Below, piece by piece: positions 31,233 through 40,588 of a stretch of 64,000 nucleotides of DNA. The translations under genes and the position numbers were made by a program. The stretch's first letter is position 1. Every line of letters starts with the position of its first letter. The notes beneath the pieces are model-generated. The model saw only the letters and a program-made list of their open reading frames with translations. It made no database searches and was not told where the DNA came from. The stretch comes from Litchfieldia salsa (GTDB lineage: Bacteria; Bacillota; Bacilli; Bacillales; Bacillaceae_L), in contig NZ_FNJU01000008.1 of the NCBI RefSeq assembly GCF_900104555.1, forward strand, positions 40,513 to 104,512, written 5' to 3'.

Positions 31233-32012
31233 ATGACTGCACTGCTATGGCCAGAGATGAAAAATACGATAGAACACGAATTCACACCTACCATAAGTCC
31301 ATATTTAGTCGATCGGAATGATAAACATGCTGCAGTCATTATTTGCCCTGGCGGAGGGTATGGGCATCGTGCACATCATGAAGGAGAACCAGTGGCAAAA
31401 TGGTTGAACTCTTTTGGCATATCGGCATTTGTATTAAATTACCGTGTTTCCCCGTCTAAGCATCCATCCCCATTGGCAGATTGTCAGCGTGCCATTCGTT
31501 ACGTACGCTACCATGCCAATGAATGGAATTTGGATAAAGAGAAAATTGGGATACTAGGATTTTCAGCAGGAGGCCACTTGGCTGCCTCAGCGTCAACACT
31601 CGACCACATTAACTTCTATGATGCTATTGACCAAATCGATCAAGAGAGTAGTAGACCTGACCTAGCAATCCTATGTTATCCAGTCATTTCTTTTATAAAA
31701 CATTATCATCAAGGCTCCATGCACAATCTTCTAGGAGAAGACCCTACTGATGAACTTAGAGCATTAATGTCCCTTGAACAAAATGTCTCTAAAAGTACAC
31801 CACCTACTTTCCTGTGGCATACAGCAGATGATGCTGCTGTTCCGGTTGAAAATAGTTTGTTATACGCCCTTGCCTTACGAGAACAGGAAATACCATTGGA
31901 ATTACACATTTTCCCACATGGTCGTCATGGTCTAGGACTTGCAGGTCAAGATGACAACGTAAGTGAATGGACTGAGTTATGTAAAAGATGGTTAGTAAAA
32001 CAAGGTTTTTAG
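31233..32012 (+). CDS. Alpha/beta hydrolase, acetyl(xylan) esterase-like
   Basis: A 259-residue cytoplasmic esterase. CPGGGYGHRAHHEGEP is the oxyanion-hole block, GFSAGGH the nucleophile elbow near residue 110, HTADDAAVP the Asp region, and HGRHGLGL the catalytic His. This order fits the small esterases (BD-FAE/AXE type) that accompany hemicellulose and pectin loci. It stands alone between the regulator and the big pectin enzyme, with AGGAGG before its ATG. The acetylated substrate is not certain. Confidence 0.87.
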   Translation: MTALLWPEMKNTIEHEFTPTISPYLVDRNDKHAAVIICPGGGYGHRAHHEGEPVAKWLNSFGISAFVLNYRVSPSKHPSPLADCQRAIRYVRYHANEWNLDKEKIGILGFSAGGHLAASASTLDHINFYDAIDQIDQESSRPDLAILCYPVISFIKHYHQGSMHNLLGEDPTDELRALMSLEQNVSKSTPPTFLWHTADDAAVPVENSLLYALALREQEIPLELHIFPHGRHGLGLAGQDDNVSEWTELCKRWLVKQGF

Positions 32013-32019
32013 AATGAGC

Positions 32020-32053
32020 AAAAAACAGGGATGCCATTTTTCTGACATCCCTG
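32020..32053 (-). terminator. Terminator of the multidomain pectin enzyme gene
   Basis: On the minus strand CAGGGATG...CATCCCTG forms the stem and is followed by six T. On the plus strand no T-run follows, so it mainly serves the minus-strand gene. Confidence 0.82.
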
Positions 32054-32065
32054 CTTACTATAATT

Positions 32066-35000
32066 CTATTGTTTTGGATTCCATCCTTTTAACACATTCT
32101 CAATCGTATAAAGCTTAGCTTCCTCATCTGTTAACTGAGGACGTGTTAGATCAGCTCCAGGACCAGTATTCTGATATTCAAAAAACCTAGCATCTTTTGC
32201 ACTGAAACCTGACATATCTGTCCAACCTTCCTGATGGATGTGGGAGCCTAATTCACAATTCTTAAATACAACACTCGCTATTGCGTTTGGATCACCACCT
32301 GGATGCCATGGTCTTCCTAGGTACACTGTACCGTCAGCTGCTTCACTTTTTAGCCTACTATTTAAAAACAAGAAGCCATATGGTTCACTTATATTTGTAC
32401 TTGCAGCCGTGATGTACCCATTATTGGTTGAAGACCCTCTGTCAACTGAAACGATATCACAATTATCGAAAACCGCTCTCGCTCCTCCGAAAATAAAGTC
32501 AACATCTCCTTCGATATAACAATTACTGAAATATTGGGAGCCAGCATTTGCGTATAAAGTGTCCTGGTTACCAATAAAGCGGACATTATCAAATGCCATA
32601 CGTTCACCTCTTGTATACACCGCTACCGCCTGTGATCCTCCTTCGACCAAGCTTTCATCGAAAGTATTTTCCATCGTTACGTTTTTAGCCGTAAAATCAC
32701 TTGCATAGAGATACACACTTGCACTACCACTTGTTCCGTATGTACCACCTTCTGGTTTTTCTTTTTTTGCATAGTTATCATACGTAAGGATCGTCTTCTC
32801 GGCGCTTTCTCCGACCATTGTAATAAACCGTTTATCTGCTGGCACCTTTACAACCTCTTTGTAAATACCATTTTTTATGAATATTTCCACTGGTTCTGTA
32901 TTATTTGCTGGTACAGCATTAATGGCTTCCTGAACAGTATGATAATCACCACTAGCATCCTTGGAAACAACCAGTTTGACAGTAATAGCCTTCAACTCTT
33001 CTGTAGCATCTCCCACTCTCTTCAATCCCCCTTCTACTAGTTTATGACCATATGAATCAACCAATTGATTCTCTAAAACTTCCACAAAAACATGGTCCTG
33101 GAAGTATCCAGTAGTCTTAGCTATTTCTAAAAGTTGCTTAGCATAACTACCTCCCCATGAATAACCGTTACGTCTTTCTTCCTCTATTTCTTGAATGGAA
33201 TGCTTGATAACACCGTCCCTACCGGAGAAAATCGGTTTATTGGTTCCAATCTCATAGAAACGGTACCAAGTCACTGCCTTTTCATCTTCCACAAAGTACA
33301 CACCATTTGGATCTCTACTTACATACCTAATCCCTTCAAGTTTTACTTCATCAAACCATTTCAAAGCCCCTTCAATTGCTACTTGAATTTCGGGAGTTTG
33401 GTTCGGGCGTGACATAAGAAACTTAACAATACCAACAGATTCACTTCCAGAGATGGAAGGATGCTCATAGGCTCTTGCATGCTGTGGTTCATACGTAACA
33501 GGATCATGTTGAGCACACCATGCTGTTAATTTTCCATCCACCTTAATTTGAGACTTCAATATATATCCAATCCCTTTTTCCATAGACTCTGTAAGTTTCT
33601 CCCTATATTGGTCACTAATCATGCTTTCATCAAATGGGTAAGATTCAGTTAACAGGTCATCAAATAGTTCCAAAACATTGATCATCGCATTATCATTAAA
33701 CGTAACATAGTTTGAATAATACACTGAATCCTGTGGAGACTTTCCACGCTGTGGATATACTTGAGGCCAACCTCCAGTGTCATATTGCATATTTAATAAA
33801 AAGTCAATTCCCTTTAGTACACTTACTTTCAGCTTCTCGTCCTTTGTTTCCTGATACACTTGAGAAATAAGGCGGATTTGATTAATGGTTGCATTATTAT
33901 CAATCGTTCCTAATTCTTCTCCATTTGGACCAAATTGTTTTGAACGTTTTTCCTGTCCATCCCAAGGACGGCTATATTCATTTTCCATGCTTTTTGTCCA
34001 ACCACCATGGTCCATCTGCCATGATATAAGATTCTCAGCCTGTTTTTTCAATTCATCGAGATTACCCGAGAATTCATTTTCAACATTGTTTACCACTTTA
34101 CCTTTTTCTAAGGTATTTTGGACCTCATAAATAATAACAGTGTCACCAAATTTATTTTCTCCTACTGCAGCACGCGTAGGATACATATTACTCAAGGATG
34201 GATTTAAACTTTTAAAACTACCACTTGCAGCCTTTATCGCTAATGCTTGCACATCAAAATCATCAAATTTTCCATTTAACATCACAGCTACTAATTTGCT
34301 TGATACTGCTTGTGCATTAACAACATGCACTTGTTTTTCTGAATGATCTACTTTATCAGCTACTTTTGCAAAGATCGCCTCCGCCTCACCAAAGGTCAAA
34401 CGATTATGATCTCCAAATCCAGGTTTTGCTGACATATAACCATTTGATACAACCGCACCAACAGCAGCCTCACTATTTACTTTTTCGTTATTCTTCGCTT
34501 TGCCTGGTTTAAGGTCTAGTAGTGCAACAATCATTTCAGCCGCTTCTCTTCGAGTCACTTGATCATTGGGATGAATTTGACCATCGTTATCTGCAGAAAC
34601 ATAACCTTCTTGTTTTGCTGCTTGAAGTACATAACTCCACCAATTGTCTTTAGGTACTTCCCATACATTAGTCTCTGGACTAATATTTTTATAGATTTCT
34701 TGATGACTAAAGCCCATTACTCTATTAATTAATGCAAACAATTCTACCTTTGTCATTTCAGCATCTTTAATTGGCTCTGCTACTGACACAATCCCAGCTT
34801 CTTTTAACTTCTTTAAGGTTACCCCATTTACAAGTTCTTCCATTGATACTTGTTTCACATCTACAGGTTTTGGACCATTATCTTCTGGTTCGGTTTTTAA
34901 ATTGTGTATCCGTAGATGATCAATATTGGCACCCCCACTAAGGCCCTTTCCAGTAGCAATGATTACATTTTCACCGGCCTTAAGAGTAGTCTTTGTAGAA

Positions 35001-35413
35001 GCGGTTTTCCATGACATCCATTCCCCCGTAGAAGGAAATGCAAGTTCAACTTCAACAACCGTATTATTCACCTTTATCTCAGCAGGTCTATTATCTGTTG
35101 CACCATTGGCATACCTGAATACTAGTGTATACTCACCATCGGCTGGAACATCCGAAATTGTCCAAGTAATCGTCCCACCCGGTGCATTCGGCTTGTAATC
35201 AACGAACCCTGTACCCGTATAACCTAGATGCTGTGAATCAATTATTGCATCTACAATAACGGCATCTTCTGCTTCATAAATCAAATCGAATCCTTCTTCA
35301 GCACCCACAAAGAAAGCCCTTTCATTTTGAAACAAGCTAAAAGTAATTGTTAATACAAGTAATACTGAAATCTTAAATAAATTCCATTTTTTTAAACTTA
35401 TACCCGTCTTCAT
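32066..35413 (-). CDS. Secreted CBM35-SLH-PL10 pectate lyase-CE8 pectinesterase
   Basis: A multidomain surface enzyme of 1115 residues. A signal peptide (1-38) precedes a CBM35-like carbohydrate-binding domain (about 43-172). Next comes a region with S-layer homology features (about 190-370, DNDGQIHPNDQVTRREAAEM, SHQEIYKNISPE) that could bind cell-wall polymer. Residues about 455-790 are a PL10 pectate lyase (WQMDHGGWTKSMEN, GTIDNNATINQIRL, DTGGWPQVYPQRG). Residues about 805-1105 are a CE8 methylesterase (GSQAVAVYTRG, GNQDTLY, DVDFIFGGA, YLGRPWHPGG). De-esterification and beta-elimination would thus occur on one chain at the cell surface. The gene is single, with its own terminator. Confidence 0.93.
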   Translation of the reverse strand: MKTGISLKKWNLFKISVLLVLTITFSLFQNERAFFVGAEEGFDLIYEAEDAVIVDAIIDSQHLGYTGTGFVDYKPNAPGGTITWTISDVPADGEYTLVFRYANGATDNRPAEIKVNNTVVEVELAFPSTGEWMSWKTASTKTTLKAGENVIIATGKGLSGGANIDHLRIHNLKTEPEDNGPKPVDVKQVSMEELVNGVTLKKLKEAGIVSVAEPIKDAEMTKVELFALINRVMGFSHQEIYKNISPETNVWEVPKDNWWSYVLQAAKQEGYVSADNDGQIHPNDQVTRREAAEMIVALLDLKPGKAKNNEKVNSEAAVGAVVSNGYMSAKPGFGDHNRLTFGEAEAIFAKVADKVDHSEKQVHVVNAQAVSSKLVAVMLNGKFDDFDVQALAIKAASGSFKSLNPSLSNMYPTRAAVGENKFGDTVIIYEVQNTLEKGKVVNNVENEFSGNLDELKKQAENLISWQMDHGGWTKSMENEYSRPWDGQEKRSKQFGPNGEELGTIDNNATINQIRLISQVYQETKDEKLKVSVLKGIDFLLNMQYDTGGWPQVYPQRGKSPQDSVYYSNYVTFNDNAMINVLELFDDLLTESYPFDESMISDQYREKLTESMEKGIGYILKSQIKVDGKLTAWCAQHDPVTYEPQHARAYEHPSISGSESVGIVKFLMSRPNQTPEIQVAIEGALKWFDEVKLEGIRYVSRDPNGVYFVEDEKAVTWYRFYEIGTNKPIFSGRDGVIKHSIQEIEEERRNGYSWGGSYAKQLLEIAKTTGYFQDHVFVEVLENQLVDSYGHKLVEGGLKRVGDATEELKAITVKLVVSKDASGDYHTVQEAINAVPANNTEPVEIFIKNGIYKEVVKVPADKRFITMVGESAEKTILTYDNYAKKEKPEGGTYGTSGSASVYLYASDFTAKNVTMENTFDESLVEGGSQAVAVYTRGERMAFDNVRFIGNQDTLYANAGSQYFSNCYIEGDVDFIFGGARAVFDNCDIVSVDRGSSTNNGYITAASTNISEPYGFLFLNSRLKSEAADGTVYLGRPWHPGGDPNAIASVVFKNCELGSHIHQEGWTDMSGFSAKDARFFEYQNTGPGADLTRPQLTDEEAKLYTIENVLKGWNPKQ

Positions 35414-35590
35414 TTACTCCCCTCCAAATTCTTAATAATTTTTCTAACATCCCAAATTATAAAATTGGGAAGGGATTATAAATATAATCATCTTCTTAGA
35501 GCTAAGCATAAAGGACTAGCAAATCCTCAATAATATTAGCAGATGAGCATCAAATGAAAGGATGAGCATGACCTTTTCACCAGGACTAAA

Positions 35591-35610
35591 GAGACGCGGG
35601 GACGGTTCTC
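35591..35610. repeat. REP-like element B, copy 1
   Basis: GAGACGCGGGGACGGTTCTC. The core GGGGACGGTTCTC is found inverted at 36463-36475 and again, partly, at 40480-40490. The last two bases form part of the stop codon of the adjacent dehydrogenase gene. Confidence 0.7.
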
Positions 35611-36370
35611 ACGATTCACCATTGTCTAATAAATCTAGTGAATTCACTTTTGAAACAAAACCTAGCTCCTTCCATGCATTTTCTGTTGACCATGGTTTCT
35701 TAGGGTTATCAGACACCCCGTAATAGGTCCCATACTTAACATTAGATTGTATTGCTAAATCAAATAGTCGTATCGTATCATCATGCGATAACAACGTATG
35801 GTGTAATCGTTCATCCTCCCTCACCGTTTGATGCTCATCAGGGTGAACACTCCCTATCCGTAAGTTAATAATGGATAGATTATTACTTTCCTCTCTTGCT
35901 AGAATATGACCTATGTTTTCCGAAGCGAGCTTTAACACCCCATAAAGTCCACGTGAATATGGATAATCACTTATGTTGATCTCCCTACCTAATTTCGAGA
36001 TCCCATTTGATTCGTAATAATCAGTTGTATGATTGCTACTTGCATAGACCACCTTCGGAATCCCTAATGTAATTGCTGCATGAAAAATATAGAAAGATGA
36101 CATAAAATGAATATCTGTCATTTTATGAAACTCATCCACATTTTCTAAATCGTTATCCGATTTAATGGTTAATAAATTTATTAGACATTCACAATCTTTT
36201 GGAATGCTCTCTATCAATAAATCAGGGTTTGTTGCATCAACTTGCACATAATTTTGACCCTGGTTAGGAGTTTTATCAAGAATGGTAAAGTCATATTTAT
36301 CATGTAGCCCTTTTGTTAAAATATTTCCTATTGTTCCTGCCCCACCAATGATGGTTACTTTTTTCTTCAT
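35609..36370 (-). CDS. Uronate dehydrogenase-like NAD-dependent SDR enzyme
   Basis: A 253-residue extended-SDR protein. GGAGTIG is the NAD loop, YASSNHTTDYY and GLYGVLK supply catalytic Ser, Tyr and Lys, and NLRIGSVHPDE plus LLSHDDTIRL match the uronate dehydrogenase (Udh) signature blocks that I know from Agrobacterium and Pseudomonas. Udh oxidises galacturonate or glucuronate to the aldaric lactone, which fits a pectin island. The third codon (ATG 36370) has the better distance from GGAGG. The C-terminus ends in a REP-like element and is about 10 residues shorter than typical Udh. A generic nucleotide-sugar epimerase is the alternative. Confidence 0.75.
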   Translation of the reverse strand: MKKKVTIIGGAGTIGNILTKGLHDKYDFTILDKTPNQGQNYVQVDATNPDLLIESIPKDCECLINLLTIKSDNDLENVDEFHKMTDIHFMSSFYIFHAAITLGIPKVVYASSNHTTDYYESNGISKLGREINISDYPYSRGLYGVLKLASENIGHILAREESNNLSIINLRIGSVHPDEHQTVREDERLHHTLLSHDDTIRLFDLAIQSNVKYGTYYGVSDNPKKPWSTENAWKELGFVSKVNSLDLLDNGES

Positions 36371-36455
36371 ATGCATCCTCCAGTCATTAATTACTAACTA
36401 AAATTTCCAAAGAGCTTCTAAAAAATACACATTAAACGCTCTGGTAAATTTCCAT

Positions 36456-36475
36456 GAGACGCGAGAACCGTCCCC
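36456..36475. repeat. REP-like element B, copy 2 (inverted)
   Basis: GAGACGCGAGAACCGTCCCC contains the reverse complement of the copy 1 core. It lies on the other side of the dehydrogenase gene, so the gene is bracketed by inverted copies. Confidence 0.7.
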
Positions 36476-36537
36476 ACATATCATTCCTGTGCTGATTTTG
36501 ATATAATGTGCATATTAATTAAGGGTGGTGCTACCGG

Positions 36538-38070
36538 GTGACTAAAGATAAGTATGGAATTATTGATATTGGTTCAAACACAATGAGACTGGTTATTTAT
36601 AAGCGAAATAATAGTGGAAGATACAAAGAGCTTGAAAATGTTAAATCTGTGTCACGTTTAAGAAATTACTTATCTAATGAATTCATACTTCACAAGGATG
36701 GAATAACTACTCTAATAAAAACCTTACAAAGTTTTTTAGAAGTAATCAAACATCATCAACTAACAGAGATGAAATGTGTAGCTACAGCTACGATTAGAAT
36801 CGCTCAAAATCAAGACGAAATACTGAAAACTGTTAAAGAGCAAACAGGCTTTAACATAGAAATCCTCTCAGAGTATCAGGAAGCATTTTATGGTTACCTG
36901 GCAGTTATTAACTCGACCTCATTCAATTCAGGAATTACAGTTGATATTGGTGGGGGAAGTACAGAACTTACATACTTTCATGACCGGAAATTAATTAATT
37001 ACCATAGCTTTCCTTTCGGGGCTTTATCACTCAAGCGACAGTTCATAAGTGGAAGTAAGCCTACTTTAGAAGAACTTCATAAACTAAAGGAATATATTAC
37101 TGAACAATTCTCCTCTTTGGACTGGCTTTTAGAGAAGGAATTACCTATTATCGGTATTGGTGGTAGTGCCAGAAATCTCGCTCAAATTCACCAAGAGTGT
37201 ATTGGGTACCCTATCTCAGGTGCACATCAATACACAATGACCAAGCAAGAAGTGGATGAAATGCAACAATTCTTAGCTAATCTTACTTTTCCAGAACTAC
37301 AACGAGTGGAAGGCTTGTCTAGAGACCGAGCGGATATTATTCTTCCAGCAGTTGAAGTATTTAAATGCTTACTAGAACTTGTTCATTCCAACCAATTCAT
37401 TTTAAGTAGAAAAGGCCTAAGAGATGGAATATTCTACAATGAGAAGGTAACACCAGCAGGTGAAATAGGCTTCCCAAATGTCCTTGAAGAAAGCTTCTTA
37501 GAACTTTCAAGAGAATACGACATTGATGTCGAACATAATTTAGCAGTGTCAAAAAACGCAATTAAAATAACAGAATTGCTGAATAGTTTCGGTATAACTA
37601 ACCTAAATGACCATGATATAGATAGAATGAAGCGCGCTGCACTCGTGTTTAACCTTGGTGATTACATTGATTCGGAGTCAAGTAGTCAACATACCTTTTA
37701 TTTATTGGCTAACCGTACAATTGATGGTTTATCACATAAAGAACGGGTAGCGATTGCTTTAATTGCTTCATTTAAGAGTAAAGCTGTTTTCAAGAGATAT
37801 GTGACCCTTTTCGAGCATTGGTTTAGCAAAGAAGAACTTACTACTTACCGGCTAATAGGAGCAATTTTAAAATTTGCACATAGTCTCAACGCTACTAAAA
37901 GAAAAATTGTCCATTATATCGATCTTTCAATAGATAATGATGAGCTTATTTTTTCAATAACTTCTAACAAAAATTGGACTCCTGAACAATATCAGATTGA
38001 AAAACAAAAAAAACATTTAGAAAAACATTTAAAGAAATTAATAACAGTTAACTTTAAAGAACAAGATTAA
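36538..38070 (+). CDS. ppx: Ppx/GppA exopolyphosphatase
   Basis: A 510-residue cytoplasmic phosphatase. The ASKHA fold is seen in IIDIGSNTMRLVIY (phosphate 1) and VDIGGGSTELTYF (phosphate 2), and SEYQEAFYGYLAV carries the catalytic Glu region. The C-terminal half is an HD-like helical domain as in long Ppx proteins. It hydrolyses polyphosphate ends or pppGpp. Translation begins with GTG 36538 after AAGGGTGGTG. The polyphosphate kinase gene follows on the same strand with its own promoter. Confidence 0.92.
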   Translation: MTKDKYGIIDIGSNTMRLVIYKRNNSGRYKELENVKSVSRLRNYLSNEFILHKDGITTLIKTLQSFLEVIKHHQLTEMKCVATATIRIAQNQDEILKTVKEQTGFNIEILSEYQEAFYGYLAVINSTSFNSGITVDIGGGSTELTYFHDRKLINYHSFPFGALSLKRQFISGSKPTLEELHKLKEYITEQFSSLDWLLEKELPIIGIGGSARNLAQIHQECIGYPISGAHQYTMTKQEVDEMQQFLANLTFPELQRVEGLSRDRADIILPAVEVFKCLLELVHSNQFILSRKGLRDGIFYNEKVTPAGEIGFPNVLEESFLELSREYDIDVEHNLAVSKNAIKITELLNSFGITNLNDHDIDRMKRAALVFNLGDYIDSESSSQHTFYLLANRTIDGLSHKERVAIALIASFKSKAVFKRYVTLFEHWFSKEELTTYRLIGAILKFAHSLNATKRKIVHYIDLSIDNDELIFSITSNKNWTPEQYQIEKQKKHLEKHLKKLITVNFKEQD

Positions 38071-38130
38071 ATACAACCCTGTCACTTTATTTAATATGCG
38101 AAATTAGCGATTTAATTATGATCAAATGCT

Positions 38131-38198
38131 TTTACAATTTAACGCTAAATTTACAATTTACCTAAAAATTTACAATAGCTTTACATTCATGTGATAAA
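38131..38198 (+). promoter_or_regulatory. Pho box and promoter of ppk
   Basis: Four TTTACA direct repeats start at 38131, 38150, 38169 and 38180 (spacing 19, 19, 11). Bacillus PhoP binds TT(A/T/C)ACA-type repeats spaced about 11 bases. GATAAA at 38193-38198 may be the -10. Phosphate-starvation control of ppk is thus predicted. Confidence 0.72.
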
Positions 38199-38240
38199 CT
38201 GGAAATTGTTAGAGAATTGTCGAAAAAGGGTGACTGCTAG

Positions 38241-40352
38241 ATGATTACGGTGCAAAAAGATACTAGAGAACTTAGTAAACCTAAGTATTATAATAATCGA
38301 GAATTAAGTTGGCTTGCTTTTAACGAACGCGTGTTGGAAGAGGCACTTGACAAATGCAATCCTCTATTAGAAAGACTGAAATTCTTAGCTATTTTTAGCT
38401 CAAATCTTGACGAGTTTTTCATGGTCCGTGTAGCTGGTCTTAAAGATCAAGTAGAAGCAAGGTTTAACAAACCTGATAACAAAGCAGGTTTGACACCAAA
38501 GCAACAATTAAATGAAATCTCAACTAAAACTCACAAGTTAGTCCAGTTGCAATATGAAACATTCAACAATGTTCTTTTACCAAAACTTCATGATGAAAAT
38601 ATTGAAATATTGAAAATGGACAACTTATCTCAATCTCAACTTCATCAACTTGAATATTACTTTGATGAAGAAATATTCCCGGTTTTGACACCAATGGCGA
38701 TTGATGCATACCGTCCCTTCCCCAAACTACTTAACAAGAGCTTAAATCTAGCCATTGTCATTAGCGATCCAAAAGTTCCGGAAGAAACTTGTCGAAAAAC
38801 GGCGATCGTACAAGTACCAGCTGTGTTAAATCGCTTTGTACGTCTTACTTCCTCCTCAAGCAAGATTCAATTTGTATTATTGGAAGAAGTGATAAGTTAC
38901 TTTATCAAAAAGTTATTTAAAGGATTCACTATTGAATCAATCACTATGTTCCGAATTACAAGAAATGCAGATCTAACCATTCATGAAGAAGGTGCTCGCG
39001 ATTTATTAAAAGAAATTGAAGAGGAACTAAAAAAACGCAAATGGGGTTCAGAAGTCAGACTTGAAATCCAACAACAGAACTATGATGAAAATATTATTAA
39101 TTATTTATTAGAGGAGCTTGAGATTCATAAAGATGATGTTTATGAGGTTAATGGTCCAATTGATCTGACAATCCTTTTTGATTTTTATAAAGAAGTATCA
39201 ATAACGATGGAGCATCTCACATATCAAACACTTATTCCACAACCACCAATGAATCTTAAATCAGAAGACGATATTTTTGATGTAGTTTCAAAGCGCGATG
39301 TGTTATTACATCATCCCTATGAATCTTTTGAGCCTGTTGTTGAATTCATATCAAAGGCCGCAGATGACAAAGATGTACTAGCCATTAAGCAAACCTTGTA
39401 CCGAGTTAGTGGAGACTCCCCTATTATTGACGCATTAAAAAGGGCTGCAGCTAACGGCAAGCAAGTCACGGTACTAGTTGAACTAAAAGCTAGATTTGAT
39501 GAGGAAAACAATGTCCAATGGGCCAAAGACCTTGAACAATCTGGATGTCATGTGATTTATGGAATGACCTACTTGAAAACACATAGCAAAATCACACTTG
39601 TTATTAGAAGAAAAAGCAATCGGATAGAACGATATGTTCATCTTGGTACCGGAAACTATAATGATCAAACAGCAAAAGTATATACTGATATGGGATTGTT
39701 TACTTCCAAACGCAAATTCGGGATTGACGCAACTAATTTCTTCAACTATCTAAGCGGCTATACAGAGAAACCTGAATTTCATCATTTGTCACTTGCGCCT
39801 TTTGATATAAAGCAGGACTTTATCAACCTAATTTCTGAAGAAATAAATTTCCACAAAAGATTTCGCAATGGGCGTATTATTGCCAAGATGAATTCTTTGA
39901 CTGATAAAGATATTATTATGAAATTGTATGAAGCTTCTGCTGTTGGTGTAAAAATTGATCTTATTATTAGAGGGATTTGTTGTTTGCGTCCGGGAATACG
40001 TGGAGTAAGCGAGAATATCAAAGTCCGAAGTATTGTTGGGCGTTTCTTAGAACATAGTCGGATTTATTATTTCCATCACAATGGAGAGAAGAAAACGTTT
40101 CTCTCCTCTGCTGATTTGATGACTAGGAATATGGAAAAAAGAGTTGAAATCTTGTTTCCCATTTTCGAAGGACATATTAAATTACGTATAAGTCAAATTC
40201 TTGATGCCCAATTAGCTGATAACGTAAAAGCTCGTGAGCAAGACGAGGAGGGTGTCTATCATTATGTATCACGAACCGATGTTGATCAATTTTTTGATAG
40301 CCAACAGTTCTTGTTTAATCAAGCCTATCAGGTAAAGGAAGATGAGGAATAA
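38241..40352 (+). CDS. ppk: Polyphosphate kinase 1
   Basis: A PPK1 of 703 residues, the usual family length. The N-terminal domain has NRELSWLAFNERVLEEA; SSNLDEFFMVRVAGLKD follows. In the catalytic half KTHSKITLVIRR carries the phosphorylated His, RYVHLGTGNYND is typical, and the second His is in RIYYFHHNGE. The enzyme makes polyphosphate from ATP reversibly. It has its own promoter with TTTACA repeats and follows ppx by 170 bases. Pairing with ppx gives both synthesis and degradation. Confidence 0.96.
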   Translation: MITVQKDTRELSKPKYYNNRELSWLAFNERVLEEALDKCNPLLERLKFLAIFSSNLDEFFMVRVAGLKDQVEARFNKPDNKAGLTPKQQLNEISTKTHKLVQLQYETFNNVLLPKLHDENIEILKMDNLSQSQLHQLEYYFDEEIFPVLTPMAIDAYRPFPKLLNKSLNLAIVISDPKVPEETCRKTAIVQVPAVLNRFVRLTSSSSKIQFVLLEEVISYFIKKLFKGFTIESITMFRITRNADLTIHEEGARDLLKEIEEELKKRKWGSEVRLEIQQQNYDENIINYLLEELEIHKDDVYEVNGPIDLTILFDFYKEVSITMEHLTYQTLIPQPPMNLKSEDDIFDVVSKRDVLLHHPYESFEPVVEFISKAADDKDVLAIKQTLYRVSGDSPIIDALKRAAANGKQVTVLVELKARFDEENNVQWAKDLEQSGCHVIYGMTYLKTHSKITLVIRRKSNRIERYVHLGTGNYNDQTAKVYTDMGLFTSKRKFGIDATNFFNYLSGYTEKPEFHHLSLAPFDIKQDFINLISEEINFHKRFRNGRIIAKMNSLTDKDIIMKLYEASAVGVKIDLIIRGICCLRPGIRGVSENIKVRSIVGRFLEHSRIYYFHHNGEKKTFLSSADLMTRNMEKRVEILFPIFEGHIKLRISQILDAQLADNVKAREQDEEGVYHYVSRTDVDQFFDSQQFLFNQAYQVKEDEE

Positions 40353-40410
40353 AGAAGATTCCTCATCAATAACCCTTTTCAAGTTCTAATAGAAATTATA
40401 AAAGTCAACG

Positions 40411-40436
40411 CTAAGGGGAATACCTTAGGGTTTTTG
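40411..40436 (+). terminator. Terminator of ppk
   Basis: CTAAGG and CCTTAG pair around a 6-base loop, followed by GGTTTTTGG. It lies about 60 bases after the ppk stop. Confidence 0.7.
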
Positions 40437-40472
40437 GTTAATATCAATGTTTCTCAGAGGTTATCTTGAAAT

Positions 40473-40490
40473 GAAGCGCGAGAACCGTCC
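40473..40490. repeat. REP-like element B, copy 3
   Basis: GAAGCGCGAGAACCGTCC shares the core of the copies at 35591 and 36456, with the same orientation as the latter. Confidence 0.6.
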
Positions 40491-40588
40491 TATAAATCTT
40501 AAAGACTCTTATTGTTCCTGTGTTAGAAAATGAATACAAAATAGGATAGGAAACCCCTTCATTCGGTTTCCTATCCACAATTAGTTTT

